DNA of 64,000 nt from Larus michahellis (Eukaryota; Chordata; Aves; Charadriiformes; Laridae), in NCBI RefSeq assembly GCF_964199755.1, contig NC_133904.1, positions 3,189,501 to 3,253,500 on the forward strand, in the 5' to 3' direction. Position 1 is the first letter of the stretch, and every line of letters starts with the position of its first letter. Below, one piece after another: positions 45,301 through 55,896 of this stretch. The translations under genes were made by a program, and so were the position numbers. The notes beneath the pieces are model-generated. The model did no database searches, was not told the DNA's origin, and saw only the letters and a program-made list of their open reading frames with translations.

Positions 45301-48300
45301 TCTAGCTATGAAATTTATATTTTGGTGCAATTGCCTAATGACAGCAAAATTTGTATTTACCACGTGCATGGTTCAAATTGCAATGGTTAAATTTTCAATT
45401 TCTCATTTATGTACCTGTTTCTGGGAATTTTACTCACAGTTCTTTCCCCAGCTCAGTAGAGGAAATCCCCGTGTGAGCAGGGATTTTCAGTGTAGAAGCG
45501 CATGCTGCGAGGAAGGCTGCTGAAATGTGTCGGTGTGTAGTTGCCCTCTGCAGATAGCAGTGTGCCTTTACGTGGAAGTGCTAATCTGTCCTCTTTCATT
45601 CAAGGTTGTTCTTGTCACTGATGGCTGCTTGGGGATCGGCAGAGGCTCCCTACGGCACTCACTAGCTACTCACAACCAGCGGAGTGAAAGCAACCGGTTT
45701 CCACTGCCTTTCCCATTCCCGTCCAAGTTGTATGTCATGTGCATGGCAAATCTCGAAGAGGTGATGTCTTTAACACATACCTTCTTCTTTGTTGCGTTGG
45801 ATAATTATTGGGCTTCTCTGAACTAATGATCAGGTCAGCACAAAACATACTTTGATGTTCTTGTGCTTAGTTTTAAAATATAGTTGACACTCTGGTGCTT
45901 ACTGGTAGTTATTTGGTGAAATGTAACAGTAGTATCTTTTTTGAAAGTTTATTATTGCGCTGTTATTATCTACTACCATTGCATTATTATCATGATCTTT
46001 ATAAATTGTGTTAGTTTCTCCCTGGAGAATATTATGCGATTTTTATTTATCTGTTTATATTATTACCTTTACTGCATTAATTACATTGAATGCTTTTGTA
46101 GGCTTTTTTTAATCTACAATTAAATTCTTGAATAAATGACTCCTATCGCAAAGACGCTCAACATTTAAAACAACAGTAGCTTTATGTAGAAATGTGAGTG
46201 AGCAAAATTCTGAAGTCTCCAAGCCTGTGTTGAAACCAGCTTCCCCTAGTTCTGATGGAAAGGTGACTGTTTTCTCTCTCTTTAGGTACCTTTGAAAATC
46301 TCAATACCAGCTTTAAAATTCTTCACAGTAGTTAGAATTCTGTTGAATAAAAAACATTTAAAAAGAAGCCTATATAGACTAAAGTTCCTTAGATTGGATT
46401 TTATTAATAGCATTGCTTTTGACTTGACACCTGTATTCTTCTGTCTATCACAGAAGGATTTTCTGCTTAGGCACGCAATAGGTATTTCACTTCAAGGTCT
46501 CTATCGAGGAGGATACTCTTGATTAAGCTGATGGATTGAAGCATTGTTTACACATCAGAATAACTGGGAAAATATTTGAAATAAATCTTCTATTACTGAT
46601 AAGCTTAGGTGCTTTCACAAACATTCTCTAAGAAGTTCTCAAAATACCTGCCTTCCCTCCTAAAAAATTTATTATCCTGAAAGAGCTGGAAACTTAGCAT
46701 TACCAATGAACTGTTATACTAGCTAAGGCATTCCTGTCCTCTTGAAGGCTGAGAGCTTCTGGGATTTTTTGGTTGCTTAAGCCTGCTTTCAAAGCAGAAT
46801 TTAACACGATAAAGCAATGTATTTGGAGTTGGACGCGGTAATCCTTGTGGGTCCCTTCCAACTCAAGATATTCTGTGTTTATTTGTTACTTGGCCAAACG
46901 CTGCCTCTGGTCTAATAGAAATGCAACGTAAGGAGTACATTTTCTGGGAGACCAAGAATGTTTGTTTATTCAGAAAGGAGTGAGATAACAAGAAATCTTG
47001 ATAGTATCCAAACAGATGCTTTTTTGCTGTGTTGTGTATGTTTTCTGAAAACTGGTTAACAGAAAGAGAGTAAAAAGAAAACTTAATAAAAACATCTCAC
47101 TTTCTTTTTTTACAGCTTCAAAGCACAGATTCCTTAGACTGTCTGGAGCGGCTCATAGATTTAAACAATGGGGAAGGGCAAATTTTCACCATCGATGGAC
47201 CCCTTTGCCTGAAGAATGTACAGTCTATGTTTGGGTTAGTAGACTTGTAGATAATATGCCTTTGTGAAGGTTTCCAGGTAGCATCTGTAAAAGAATACAA
47301 ATATAGCAAGAAATCCGATGAAATGGGGTGTTCTAATTAACCCTTTTTTCTTTTAGTTTGTGTCTTGTTAACTGTCTTCTCAGTTCATTGGTTAAGGTCA
47401 ATATTTATTTTAGTCATTCTCTAACAAACCATAGCATCTGTTTATGATTGGCAGGTAGAAGAAACTAATTTCCACAATTACTGTTTGTTTGCCATCAGTG
47501 TGATAATACGCTGCTTTATTTTGTAATTTAGCAATGCTAGAACTATCGAATTAACTGTAGTTAAAAAAAAAAAGTTTTGGAAGCTAAGTTAATGTGCTTT
47601 AGAGAAAATATTTTCATTTGGTATGTATTATGTTTTCCTTAATAATAACTGATTGTGTTCTAGGAAGCTAATAGACCTGGCTTATACACCATTCCATGCT
47701 GTTCTCAAGTGTGGCCACTTAACATCTGACGTGCAAGTATTTCCCAGACCAGAACCTTTCATTATAGATGAGGAAATAGACCCCATCCCTAAAGCAATTA
47801 ATACAGGTAACAAATCTTTGATTGCTTTTTTACTTAAATCCATTTGATTTCTACCTTTTCGCTGCCACCTCTTACCTTGTGTATAATTACTGTGTCATCC
47901 ACTTTCTCTCTGCAAGGATCAACCTCTGACTGTGTAATTTTTTGGTATATGTGGCACCAGGGGACAAGAACGTCACCCTGATTCAGTCATGCGTGCCTGG
48001 TAAAAGGGCTGGAGTAGGGTAGAGGCACTTTCGAAGCTCAGGATGCCGATTTCTAGGGGCAAGGGCTGTGGGAGACAACCACGGGCTGCTTTCCGTGGGT
48101 ATCCTTATAGGCTTCATGGAGGATAGGAGAGGTGTGTTGCAGAAGGAGCTGCATTTTGTATTAGAGTTGCCTTTATCAGAAAGACCCTGTATTATCAGGT
48201 GAGACAAACTAGCATCTTTCTGGAGGTTTCTTCAAGGAATCCACTAGAAGTGGAGTCAAGAAGAATTGTTGAGGCAGCACAAGCAAAGGTTGAGATTTGT

Positions 48301-51300
48301 GAAATCTCTGTCTTTATAGTTTGTCTGTCATCCTGGCACTTCTTACCAATACTAAGTTATTTTTTAAAACAGCTGTGCAAAGAAAACCTTTCTCAGCCCT
48401 CCCATTAGTCAACACTGTGTCCCTGAATGGCAGGTAGTCTGTAGGTAGCCCATGCCTGTCTCTTGCAAATGGCTAGGCACGTTTCTTGGAGAGAATACTG
48501 AACTTCACTGCTTTGCCTTAAGAATTAAGCTTGAACTGTAGCATCAAAATTGCTCTCAGCTACATGCATTTTGTCGTTCTTTCCGGTGGGCAGTAGAGAG
48601 CTGTGGCTCTTGAGCTAAAGGTTGGCACCCTCCGTGATAGCCCAATGTGGCTAACGCTGCAAGGGAGCTGGTGGGAGGGAGTTCCTGCTGCCTTCACAGT
48701 ATTTGAGAAGTGCAAAGAGAGTGACTTGGTTAGATCGTGTGCCCAGGTGTCCTTTCGGATAATTTCTGGTTTGCAAGTTTTTAGCTCTGCTGGCAATTTC
48801 ATTTCCTGCATCTGTCCTGTAGACTTCCTTTTTTCCTGTGTTCATCAACAAAATGTGCACAACTTGCATGTGAATAAGGACACAATACTGGTAAATTTTT
48901 GCAAGGAAGTGAACCGCAGCCTACAAATTACTGCCACCAAGGTTGCCTTGATTTGTGTGGTTTTTTTTAAATCTGCAAGAGAAAAAACATTTATTTGGGG
49001 TGTGATCACTTCTTATTTGTAGGTGCATACTTTTTAAATAGGAATGAGTGCATCTGTACCAAAATAGCAAAAGCAAAGAAAAAAGAGCATGCGGTGTGTC
49101 TTGATGAGGGAGGCTTTGTTTTGCATTCAGTCTCAGAGTTCCTCTAGTGCTAGCAGATCTGGTTTAGTCCTTTGTTGTTTTCTCTCCTTTTGAATATATA
49201 AAATGGCAATGGTTTGGGTACAGCGTGAAAAACAATGTGCACAATTCTGTATTTGTCTAGCAACATGGTTCATGGACAGCAGTATGTGTGTGGCAAAAGT
49301 GATGTTCTCATCTTAAAGCATCGTGGTATTATGTATGCGTGATTGTATCCTGTTAGCACCTCGACACCCCGGTCAAGGCTGGGGCTCTGTTGTGCTGCCT
49401 CTAGTCACTGCTTCAGAAAACTTAGTGGTGTAAGAAGTGCTAACGTTAAGTTGACTCTGAATACATTTCAGCTGTTTCCAAATCTGACTTAAACCTGTTG
49501 TCTCCCCACAGATCTAGAAATTGTTGGTTTTGTAGATATAGCTGACATTTCTAGCCCTCCTGTCTTGTCCAGACACTTGGTACTGCCCATTGCACTAAAC
49601 AGAGGTGAGCAAGTTTTGTTTTCTTGTAGCAAAAAACACTTTTAACTTTCTTTGTAATGTCTATGATGGTTTAGACTAGAAGCACAGGTTTTATGTTTTA
49701 TCAAAATACCAGGTGCCTTAAGAGACATGTTGGTGTGGTTACGTTAAAATTAAAGCCTTGAACAAAAGCTCTTTATTTTTTTGAATACTGTGTTCTTTAG
49801 AAAGTTAATAGAGGGAACAGTGCCCTTATAGCGTCATTATTAATAGACATGCTAAACTTAAAGCTAAAAATAGTTATGGGCCATGAAGTATGTGGTGCAA
49901 GATGAATATTTAATGCCTCCATCTAATTGGTTCTTGGAATGATTTGTTGTTGTGCAAAATCTGATCTTAATGACAACTAGATTGTTCAGTTGTACTGGAG
50001 CATTAATTGCGGCTCATTGGGGCTAAGTATATATGTATCTATACAAATGACTGGCGTAGGCTTCGAGGATGGGTAAGCATGTTACTGACTTGCAGCTACT
50101 TGTGTGCATCAGCATGTGTTTAGAACTTCCCCTTTCCTTTTATCACGGCTTTGGAGCGCAGCAAAGAGATTTCTCTTGGTAAAGCGGAATGAAAGTTCCA
50201 GATATGCTTTCATCTCTGTATTAACACTCTTATCCTGCCAGGCCTTTCACCTTAGAAGATACTAACAGTTAAATCACAGCTATGTTCCAGCTACTAAAAC
50301 ATAGTAAGTTTCTCATAATGACCACAAATAGCACGGGAGAGGAGGACTTGGAATTCAGGATGCTTTTGGTTCAGAAGCAGCCACGTATTCATTGCCAGAC
50401 TCTTGGTGCTGTTTCATTTCACTTCTAGTTTCTTCAAGGCTGAGGTTTTATTTGCAGGTTTTTTGGTAACTCTGTTTTGTGAGTAGGGTGCAGTGGAATA
50501 TTTATATAACGTTAACAGTGCCAGTTTGCCCAAAGAGCTCATTTAGCAGCTGTTTGTTCTACAGAAGTATTAATTGGCTCTTGCATGGCAGAGGATACAG
50601 GGTGGTGTCGTGGAAATAGAACTAGAGTGTTTGAATTTATTCTTATGTTGTCTCTCTGTTTGCATTCATTCTTCTCCAGAAGGTGATGAGGTGGGACCTG
50701 GGATCACAGATGACACCGAAGATGAGAATTCAGCTAATCAGATTGCTGGGAAAATCCCCAACTTCTGTGTTTTATTACATGGCAGCCTGAAAGTGGAAGG
50801 CATGGTGGCTGTCGTGCAGTTGGGGTATGGAGCTGGATGTCTGCCTGAAAAATCTCTTTGCTCATTTATGCTTTATTTATAAATTATGCTTATTTATATC
50901 TGTATTCTGTACAGAACTTTGCACTGCTAGACAAAGCTATGCATTTTTAATTGTGGATATGTTTCTGCCAGTATAAATTGCAAATAGTGAGCCTCCACAC
51001 AGCGGGCGGGGGACAAATGCTAGGCAAAGAGGGGTGGCAGATTTTCAGCCTTTGAGATTTGTTCTTTTCAATAGGCCAGAGTGGTATGGAATGCTCTATT
51101 CACAAGCTGATAGCAAGAAGAAATCAAACCTTATGATGTCGCTTTTTGAACCTGGTCCTGAGCCCCTTCCATGGCTGGGGAAGATGGCACAGCTTGGACC
51201 TATTTCAGGTACTGGTTGCACTCATTTGAATAATTCTTACCCATTCAGTGTTTTCTTGTGTGAATGACCTTGACAAGTCTTAGTTGTTAAGTTGTTCTTA

Positions 51301-53095
51301 TTTTCTTCCCCTCCCCAAGATGCGAAAGAAAATCCTTATGGAGAGGATGACAATAAGAGCCCTTTCCCCTTGCAACCCAAGAACAAACGCAGTTACGCGC
51401 AGAATGTAACTGTATGGATTAAACCAAGCGGCCTCCAGGTAATAACACGGATTTTGCACTTGATGCTTTACTTGGATCAGCAGTAGCCATCTGACCAGCA
51501 AAGTGGAGTCTGTGTGTGTCTTGTCCATTTAATGTAATTGCTTTATTGCTTTTCTTTCATTTTTATAAACACTGCGTCTTTAAAATATCATGATTAAAGT
51601 GCAATCAGAAAACATAAATTGTTTAATGAAAGCTGTGTCTCCAGTGTAGCATCTGGCTTAGTTTATTAAATTTAGTATAATTACCATTTATGTTTCAGCC
51701 TTTGTGAGCTGCAGTCTTGTCAATGGTCAGCATAATTTAACAATAAATAGTTGAGGATTTTTTTTTCTGCAGCTTCCCCAGCCGTTGCCAAGATTTTTTA
51801 ATTATTTTCTTTCTTTTCTGCAGACAGACGTACAGAAGATCTTGAGAAATGCGAGGAAACTCCCTGAAAAAACTCAAACCTTCTATAAAGTGAGTAACAT
51901 TTCGGGCTGGCCCGAGATTGATCCATAGTGATAGTGGTGCGTTTGACAGGAACACCTACTGCCTGTGTCCATAGGATGTTCTCTCCAAGCTTGTCGGGCT
52001 CTGCAACACATACATGGCTCTATAAAGGAAACACCTTGGGTCCATCTTACAGACTAGGTAAGGTGAGACAAGGGGGTCTGGTTTTCCTGCCGCCACGGTC
52101 TCTGTCAGGGTGGCAGAGACATACCATGTTTACAGGTGCCTCTCACGATCCCTGCTGCTTCCTTGGTGAACTTCTTTGCAGATTTTATGCTGTTGTTCAG
52201 GCAGAAATAAACAGAGGAATCGGAGAAGAATAAAACACAGATGTCATTCTGAGTTTAAGAGGGTCTCTTGCATTTTTTCTGCAGCAGAGAAACACAAAAT
52301 TCTAGGCACATTTGGACACATTGTAATAATCCATAATCTAGACTGTAGCTGGAGGTAATTGCAGGCTTAGTGCTGAAGCAGTTTATTGTTGTAGCCCATA
52401 GAGACTCAAAGAATGAATATACTGCCTAAATGCACATAAGCGCTTGTCAGTTTATAGTGCAGAAAAATGAATATATATATATACATTTTGCTGGATACTG
52501 TGGTTAAAAGCAGGAGTCAGCAAAGCCTAAGTTGGAGGCTGCCTCCAGCTGGGACGCAGGCAGAACAGGCAGGTACAATCGCTGAATGCACAAAAGGGAA
52601 AAGGGAGAAGTGGAGATTTATAGGAAGGGAAAACCCAGCTGTTTAGTTGTGCCGCTATAATCTTCAGCCCTGAAGCATTTTTTTATCTTATGAGCAGCAG
52701 ACGGTTTCCAGCAGCTGTACTGATCACTCAGGTTATTTTCCTTTAAGTGAATAAGCTTGCCATTAAAAAAGAAAGAAGTAAGAAATCCATGTTTTTATGT
52801 AAAGGCTTACAGTGTCTTTAAAAGGAGTTTTCCTTCTTTGCAGGAACTTAATCGTTTACGAAAGGCAGCTCTGGCCTTTGGCTTTTTGGACCTCTTGAAA
52901 GGTGTGGCAGACATGCTGGAGCGGGAGTGCACCCTGCTTCCTGACACGGCTCATCCCGATGCGGCGTTTCAGCTCACACACGCTGCTCAGCAGCTCAAAG
53001 TGGCAAGTACGGGAGCATCGGAATATGCTGCCTATGATCATAACATTGCTCCACTGCAGACAGACTTTTCCAGTAGCAGCACTGAAAGAATGTGA
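42116..53095 (+). CDS. INTS14: INTS14 (VWA9), Integrator complex subunit 14, full coding region
   Basis: Subunit of the Integrator complex, which cleaves and terminates snRNA and paused RNA polymerase II transcripts in the nucleus. INTS14 forms a module with INTS10 and INTS13. Eleven exons chain to exactly 518 residues, the human length, and nearly every block matches from memory. The N-terminus is a von Willebrand A domain (about residues 2-205) with the metal-site motif DVSLS at 8-12. The middle is a beta-rich domain with VWIKPSGLQ, and the C-terminus is helical (QELNRLRKAALAFGFLDLLK region). ATG 42116 is chosen because MPTVVVMDVSLSM is the conserved start. Preceded by a CpG-rich promoter; converges with HACD3 at the 3' end. 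Confidence 0.97.
43525..43638 (+). other. INTS14: Candidate poison exon in INTS14 intron
   Basis: A long pyrimidine tract and tttgcag end at 43524. Continuing in INTS14 phase 0 gives 31 codons and then TAA at 43618. A GTTAGT donor follows near 43639. Inclusion would truncate the protein within the VWA domain. No RNA support seen here. Confidence 0.2.
43685..43792 (+). CDS. INTS14: INTS14 coding exon
   Basis: Acceptor cttcacag, donor GTACGA; 36 codons EALSNMDDYDKTCLESALLG through AIPCQ, phase 0 to 0. Confidence 0.97.
45605..45760 (+). CDS. INTS14: INTS14 coding exon
   Basis: Acceptor cattcaag, donor GTGATG (weak). 52 codons, VVLVTDGCLGIGRGSLRHSL through MANLEE; the VTDG is part of the VWA fold. 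Phase 0 to 0. Confidence 0.97.
46822..46878 (+). mobile_element. CR1 LINE remnant
   Basis: ttggagttggacgcggtaat and gtgggtcccttccaactcaa with attctgtg match the CR1 3' end, in an INTS14 intron. Confidence 0.7.
47116..47234 (+). CDS. INTS14: INTS14 coding exon
   Basis: Acceptor ttttttacag, donor GTTAGT, phase 0 to 2. LQSTDSLDCLERLIDLNNGE through VQSMF. Confidence 0.97.
47664..47806 (+). CDS. INTS14: INTS14 coding exon
   Basis: Acceptor gtgttctag, donor GTAACA, phase 2 to 1. KLIDLAYTPFHAVLKCGHLT through DPIPKAINT. Confidence 0.97.
49512..49604 (+). CDS. INTS14: INTS14 coding exon
   Basis: Acceptor tccccacag, donor GTGAGC, phase 1 to 1. LEIVGFVDIADISSPPVLSR through PIALNR. Confidence 0.97.
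50680..50824 (+). CDS. INTS14: INTS14 coding exon
   Basis: Acceptor cttctccag, donor GTATGG, phase 1 to 2. EGDEVGPGITDDTEDENSAN through MVAVVQL. Confidence 0.96.
51075..51208 (+). CDS. INTS14: INTS14 coding exon
   Basis: Acceptor ttcaatag, donor GTACTG, phase 2 to 1. PEWYGMLYSQADSKKKSNLM through LGPIS. Confidence 0.97.
51320..51438 (+). CDS. INTS14: INTS14 coding exon
   Basis: Acceptor ctccccaag, donor GTAATA, phase 1 to 0. AKENPYGEDDNKSPFPLQPK through VWIKPSGLQ. Confidence 0.97.
51824..51889 (+). CDS. INTS14: INTS14 coding exon
   Basis: Acceptor tttctgcag, donor GTGAGT, 22 codons: TDVQKILRNARKLPEKTQTF then YK. Phase 0 to 0. Confidence 0.96.
52844..53095 (+). CDS. INTS14: INTS14 terminal coding exon with stop
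   Basis: Acceptor ctttgcag. ELNRLRKAALAFGFLDLLKG through the ending FSSSSTERM, TGA at 53093-53095. Confidence 0.97.
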   Translation, partial: ELNRLRKAALAFGFLDLLKGVADMLERECTLLPDTAHPDAAFQLTHAAQQLKVASTGASEYAAYDHNIAPLQTDFSSSSTERM

Positions 53096-53690
53096 AGTCT
53101 CCATTTTGTGAACTTCTATAGATTTAAGACTCAAGTGGTTCAATTTTTCTCATCCTGTTTACTTTCTAGGGCCTGTTTAATTGCTGTTTGGAGAACTTCC
53201 TATCAAAACAGGGTCCCTTACCTGTGTCAGTGCTCTCTTAAAAAAAATTAGCTAGTTTGAGGTGGTTTTAATCAGACCTGGAAACTGTGGAAAGTGTCCC
53301 AAAGTAAATTACTGTGCTGGATGCTGGGTGGAAGCTATTCAGTTCATGGGAGGAGAGAAAGAAAATGCCATCATAGGCAGCACGCTGCTCCTGGCTTTTG
53401 GCCCCCCCAAAACGTGGTTACTACATAACTGAACCCACTGGTATCCTAAAAGGCAGCTACTATACTTTATACACCAACGTGTGAGAATCACTGTGCAAGA
53501 TCAGATACACAGCTAATTTCAGGGTGTTGTCACTCGTTTTATGTCCGACTTGAAATCCAGTCTGTACTGTCGTAATGAGGGTTATCACTTGTATTGCAAT
53601 GCTTATGCTTGTGAAAGTAACTTAATCTTGTGAGATGATTTTTTTATTTGTGTAATATTAATAAAGATTAAATCTTCATGAAAATTTAAG
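53096..53690 (+). other. INTS14: INTS14 3' UTR
   Basis: About 0.6 kb after the stop, ending near the single clear AATAAA at 53660. No ORF of note. Confidence 0.7.
53660..53665 (+). terminator. INTS14: INTS14 poly(A) signal
   Basis: AATAAA in aatattaataaagatt, followed about 30-40 bases later by gttggacttgttcc, a GT/T-rich downstream element. Confidence 0.7.
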
Positions 53691-53829
53691 TTGGACTTGT
53701 TCCATTTTCACAGCAACTAGGCTGTGTGGCCTAAAACATTGACCTCGTGAGGGCTTGGCTCCCAGCTGTTTATCACGAGTTAAATAACGAGTTGCATTCA
53801 GGGAAGGAACAAACAACTGAACTAAAGCA

Positions 53830-55819
53830 AAATCTGGTTGTAAATCTTTATTAATAGAAACGCATTCTTTCTGAAGGACTAAAATTCAGTAGTGTAAGAT
53901 CCATGACAGCTTGCACTAGGTACCACAGTTTCACTGAGGAATATCATGTATGAATACGTATGGATTTCATAACAGAAGTTTAAATGCCCAGTGAAGAAAT
54001 TAAGTATGAAAGTGATCCTTGCTGTTCCATTACTCGGCTAATTCAATCCTTTGACAGAGTTCAAACGTAGGTACAGTGTGTGCTATAGTGAAATAGTAAG
54101 TGTGTAAATAATGCTCAACCCTTCCGAGTACAGTAAGCTGCACTCTCCTTTGAGTGCGAGCCTCAAGTATCGCTAAAAAGGAGTTGCAGCATTCCTCTTC
54201 TTGACAAAACACATTTGTGAAATGCAGTGTGGAGCTTGTACCAATTCTTTGTTAAAATCTCCTTATAACACTATTTCCCTTCCTTTACAGTAATGATCAC
54301 TTGGGTCCATATCACAAACAGTAAGCTGTTTGTCACCTTTAATATAGAAGATAATTTTCTGGAGGATTCATATTGTTTTACAGTAGAAAAAGATAAACAG
54401 TATCATGGCACTAAGCTAATCTCAACTTCAGTGCCTATTCCGGATTGCTGGCATTGCTGTGCGTTGCCCCAGGAGCAGCGGCAGTTACTGGAGGCAACCT
54501 GTTCATAACCACCATAGTTTAGAGCAAATTTTTTGTACATTTTTCTCAACTGGATGAAGGAGGCCACAGGGATCTGGAATTACCTACAGGAGGCTAGGTG
54601 TGAAGAAGGGCATGTTGAAATTAAGTCAACTGAAACAAAGGATTCCAGGTGAGAGAGTAGATGACCTGGAATGTGGGGGGAGCTTCTCTTTTTTATTGTT
54701 GCTGTTGCTTAAAGCAAGCACAGAGGAAAGGGTCCCTTCAAAACCTGTGTGGGATCTCCCTTACCGAGATTTGATACACGCCATCGAAATAATACACGGT
54801 TTATTTGACCCACTACTCCGTCCCAGCAGGGGCCGGCCAACAAAGGATATACACCAACTTCTCCACTGCACCCCTAAGTTTAAGTAGGAGAGCAATCTTT
54901 ACTGCCTTTCCAAAGGCTATAAATAAATATAGGAGCTATAGCCCAGCCAGGAACGATCAGAGGAGCTCGGTCTCCCATGACAGTTCCACGTTTGCATGGG
55001 TGGGATGGAGTTCTGCCAGGGTTTGCTCACATGCTAGGAGAGAGCTGGTACCTATGTTTCCTTATTTTGTTATGTTTCAGTGCTTGCGTTTCTAATCGGT
55101 GAAGCATTTCTGATCATGTCACAGAGTGGTGGCTTCCTTTCCCTAATGACTGGATAAGGACCATGTTGCTACAGGAATGCCAGGATCCACACAGCGCTCC
55201 TATTCTCTTAAGGCTAAACTAGAAACAAGACTAAGTTGGTAGCATTTAAATCAACATTAGGTACTTCCAGTACTAATTCTGCAGCATCGGTATGCCACAG
55301 AAGAAAAGAGGCGGGGTGTGCTGAGCAAGTTTACCCCAACTGTTAATAAACACCCAAACACTGTTCACAGTGGTCTCAGACTGCGCTCCTCCTGCCATCA
55401 AGATGCACCCTCGGAACAGCATGAGCCAGCTAATAGTATATCCTGACATCAGAAGCCCTATCTGCATGCAATATTGAAAGAGCAAATATCCAATTAAAAG
55501 GTAAACACTATTTCTAATTAGTGCTGCTCCACTGTTTATAAGCATATTATATGCAGATAATAGGATTTCTTTCTAATACGGTAGTTGACAGGATACAAGT
55601 TTAAACATTACTGTTCAATGGTAAATGCCATGCATACATGATTGAAAGGGAACAAAATACAGTATATGAGAATGTTACTTGAGTTCACTATGAAATCATG
55701 AAATCTAGTGCGATCATTTAATTTTACAAAATTCTTTACATTACAGTGGGTAAAACCGTAAGAATTAGAGGCTTATCTTGTCACTGAGATAAGTTAGATA
55801 AGAAAGTTGCAGTCCTCCT
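53830..55819 (-). other. HACD3: Probable HACD3 3' UTR
   Basis: Follows the HACD3 stop on the minus strand. Short ORFs on both strands (the largest about 96 codons) show no recognisable family. The distal end is inferred from the hexamer at 53847. Confidence 0.5.
53847..53852 (-). terminator. HACD3: HACD3 poly(A) signal
   Basis: AATAAA on the minus strand (plus-strand tttatt), followed by T-rich sequence. Gives a 3' UTR of about 2 kb, in line with the long 3' UTR I recall for mammalian HACD3. Other minus-strand hexamers occur near 54691 and 54808. Confidence 0.5.
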
Positions 55820-55896
55820 TTACTTCATCTTTCTCTTCTTTGGTCCCAGGTGCTGTTTCCTTTGCTTGTAGAGGTGACGGAAGTTTACAAATACCC
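55820..55896 (-). CDS. HACD3: HACD3 terminal coding exon with stop
   Basis: Acceptor ctttttcag, phase 1 entry. VFVNFRHLYKQRKQHLGPKK then RKMK and TAA at 55820-55822. Basic tail with a KxKxx end. Confidence 0.94.

Larger units (their letters stand above)
42338..52843. other. INTS14: INTS14 introns
   Basis: Introns 42338-43684, 43793-45604, 45761-47115, 47235-47663, 47807-49511, 49605-50679, 50825-51074, 51209-51319, 51439-51823 and 51890-52843. They hold the candidate poison exon at 43525, the CR1 remnant at 46822, and a 139-codon chance-like ORF at 48603-49022. Nothing else recognised. Confidence 0.5.

Noticed and set aside
48603-49022. 139-codon ORF in an INTS14 intron
   Set aside because: No recognisable protein, overlapped by open frames on the other strand, and length is within what a 64 kb window can give by chance.
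55273-55545. 90-codon hydrophobic minus-strand ORF
   Set aside because: Lies in the HACD3 3' UTR, shows no homology I recognise, and chance ORFs of this size are common here.
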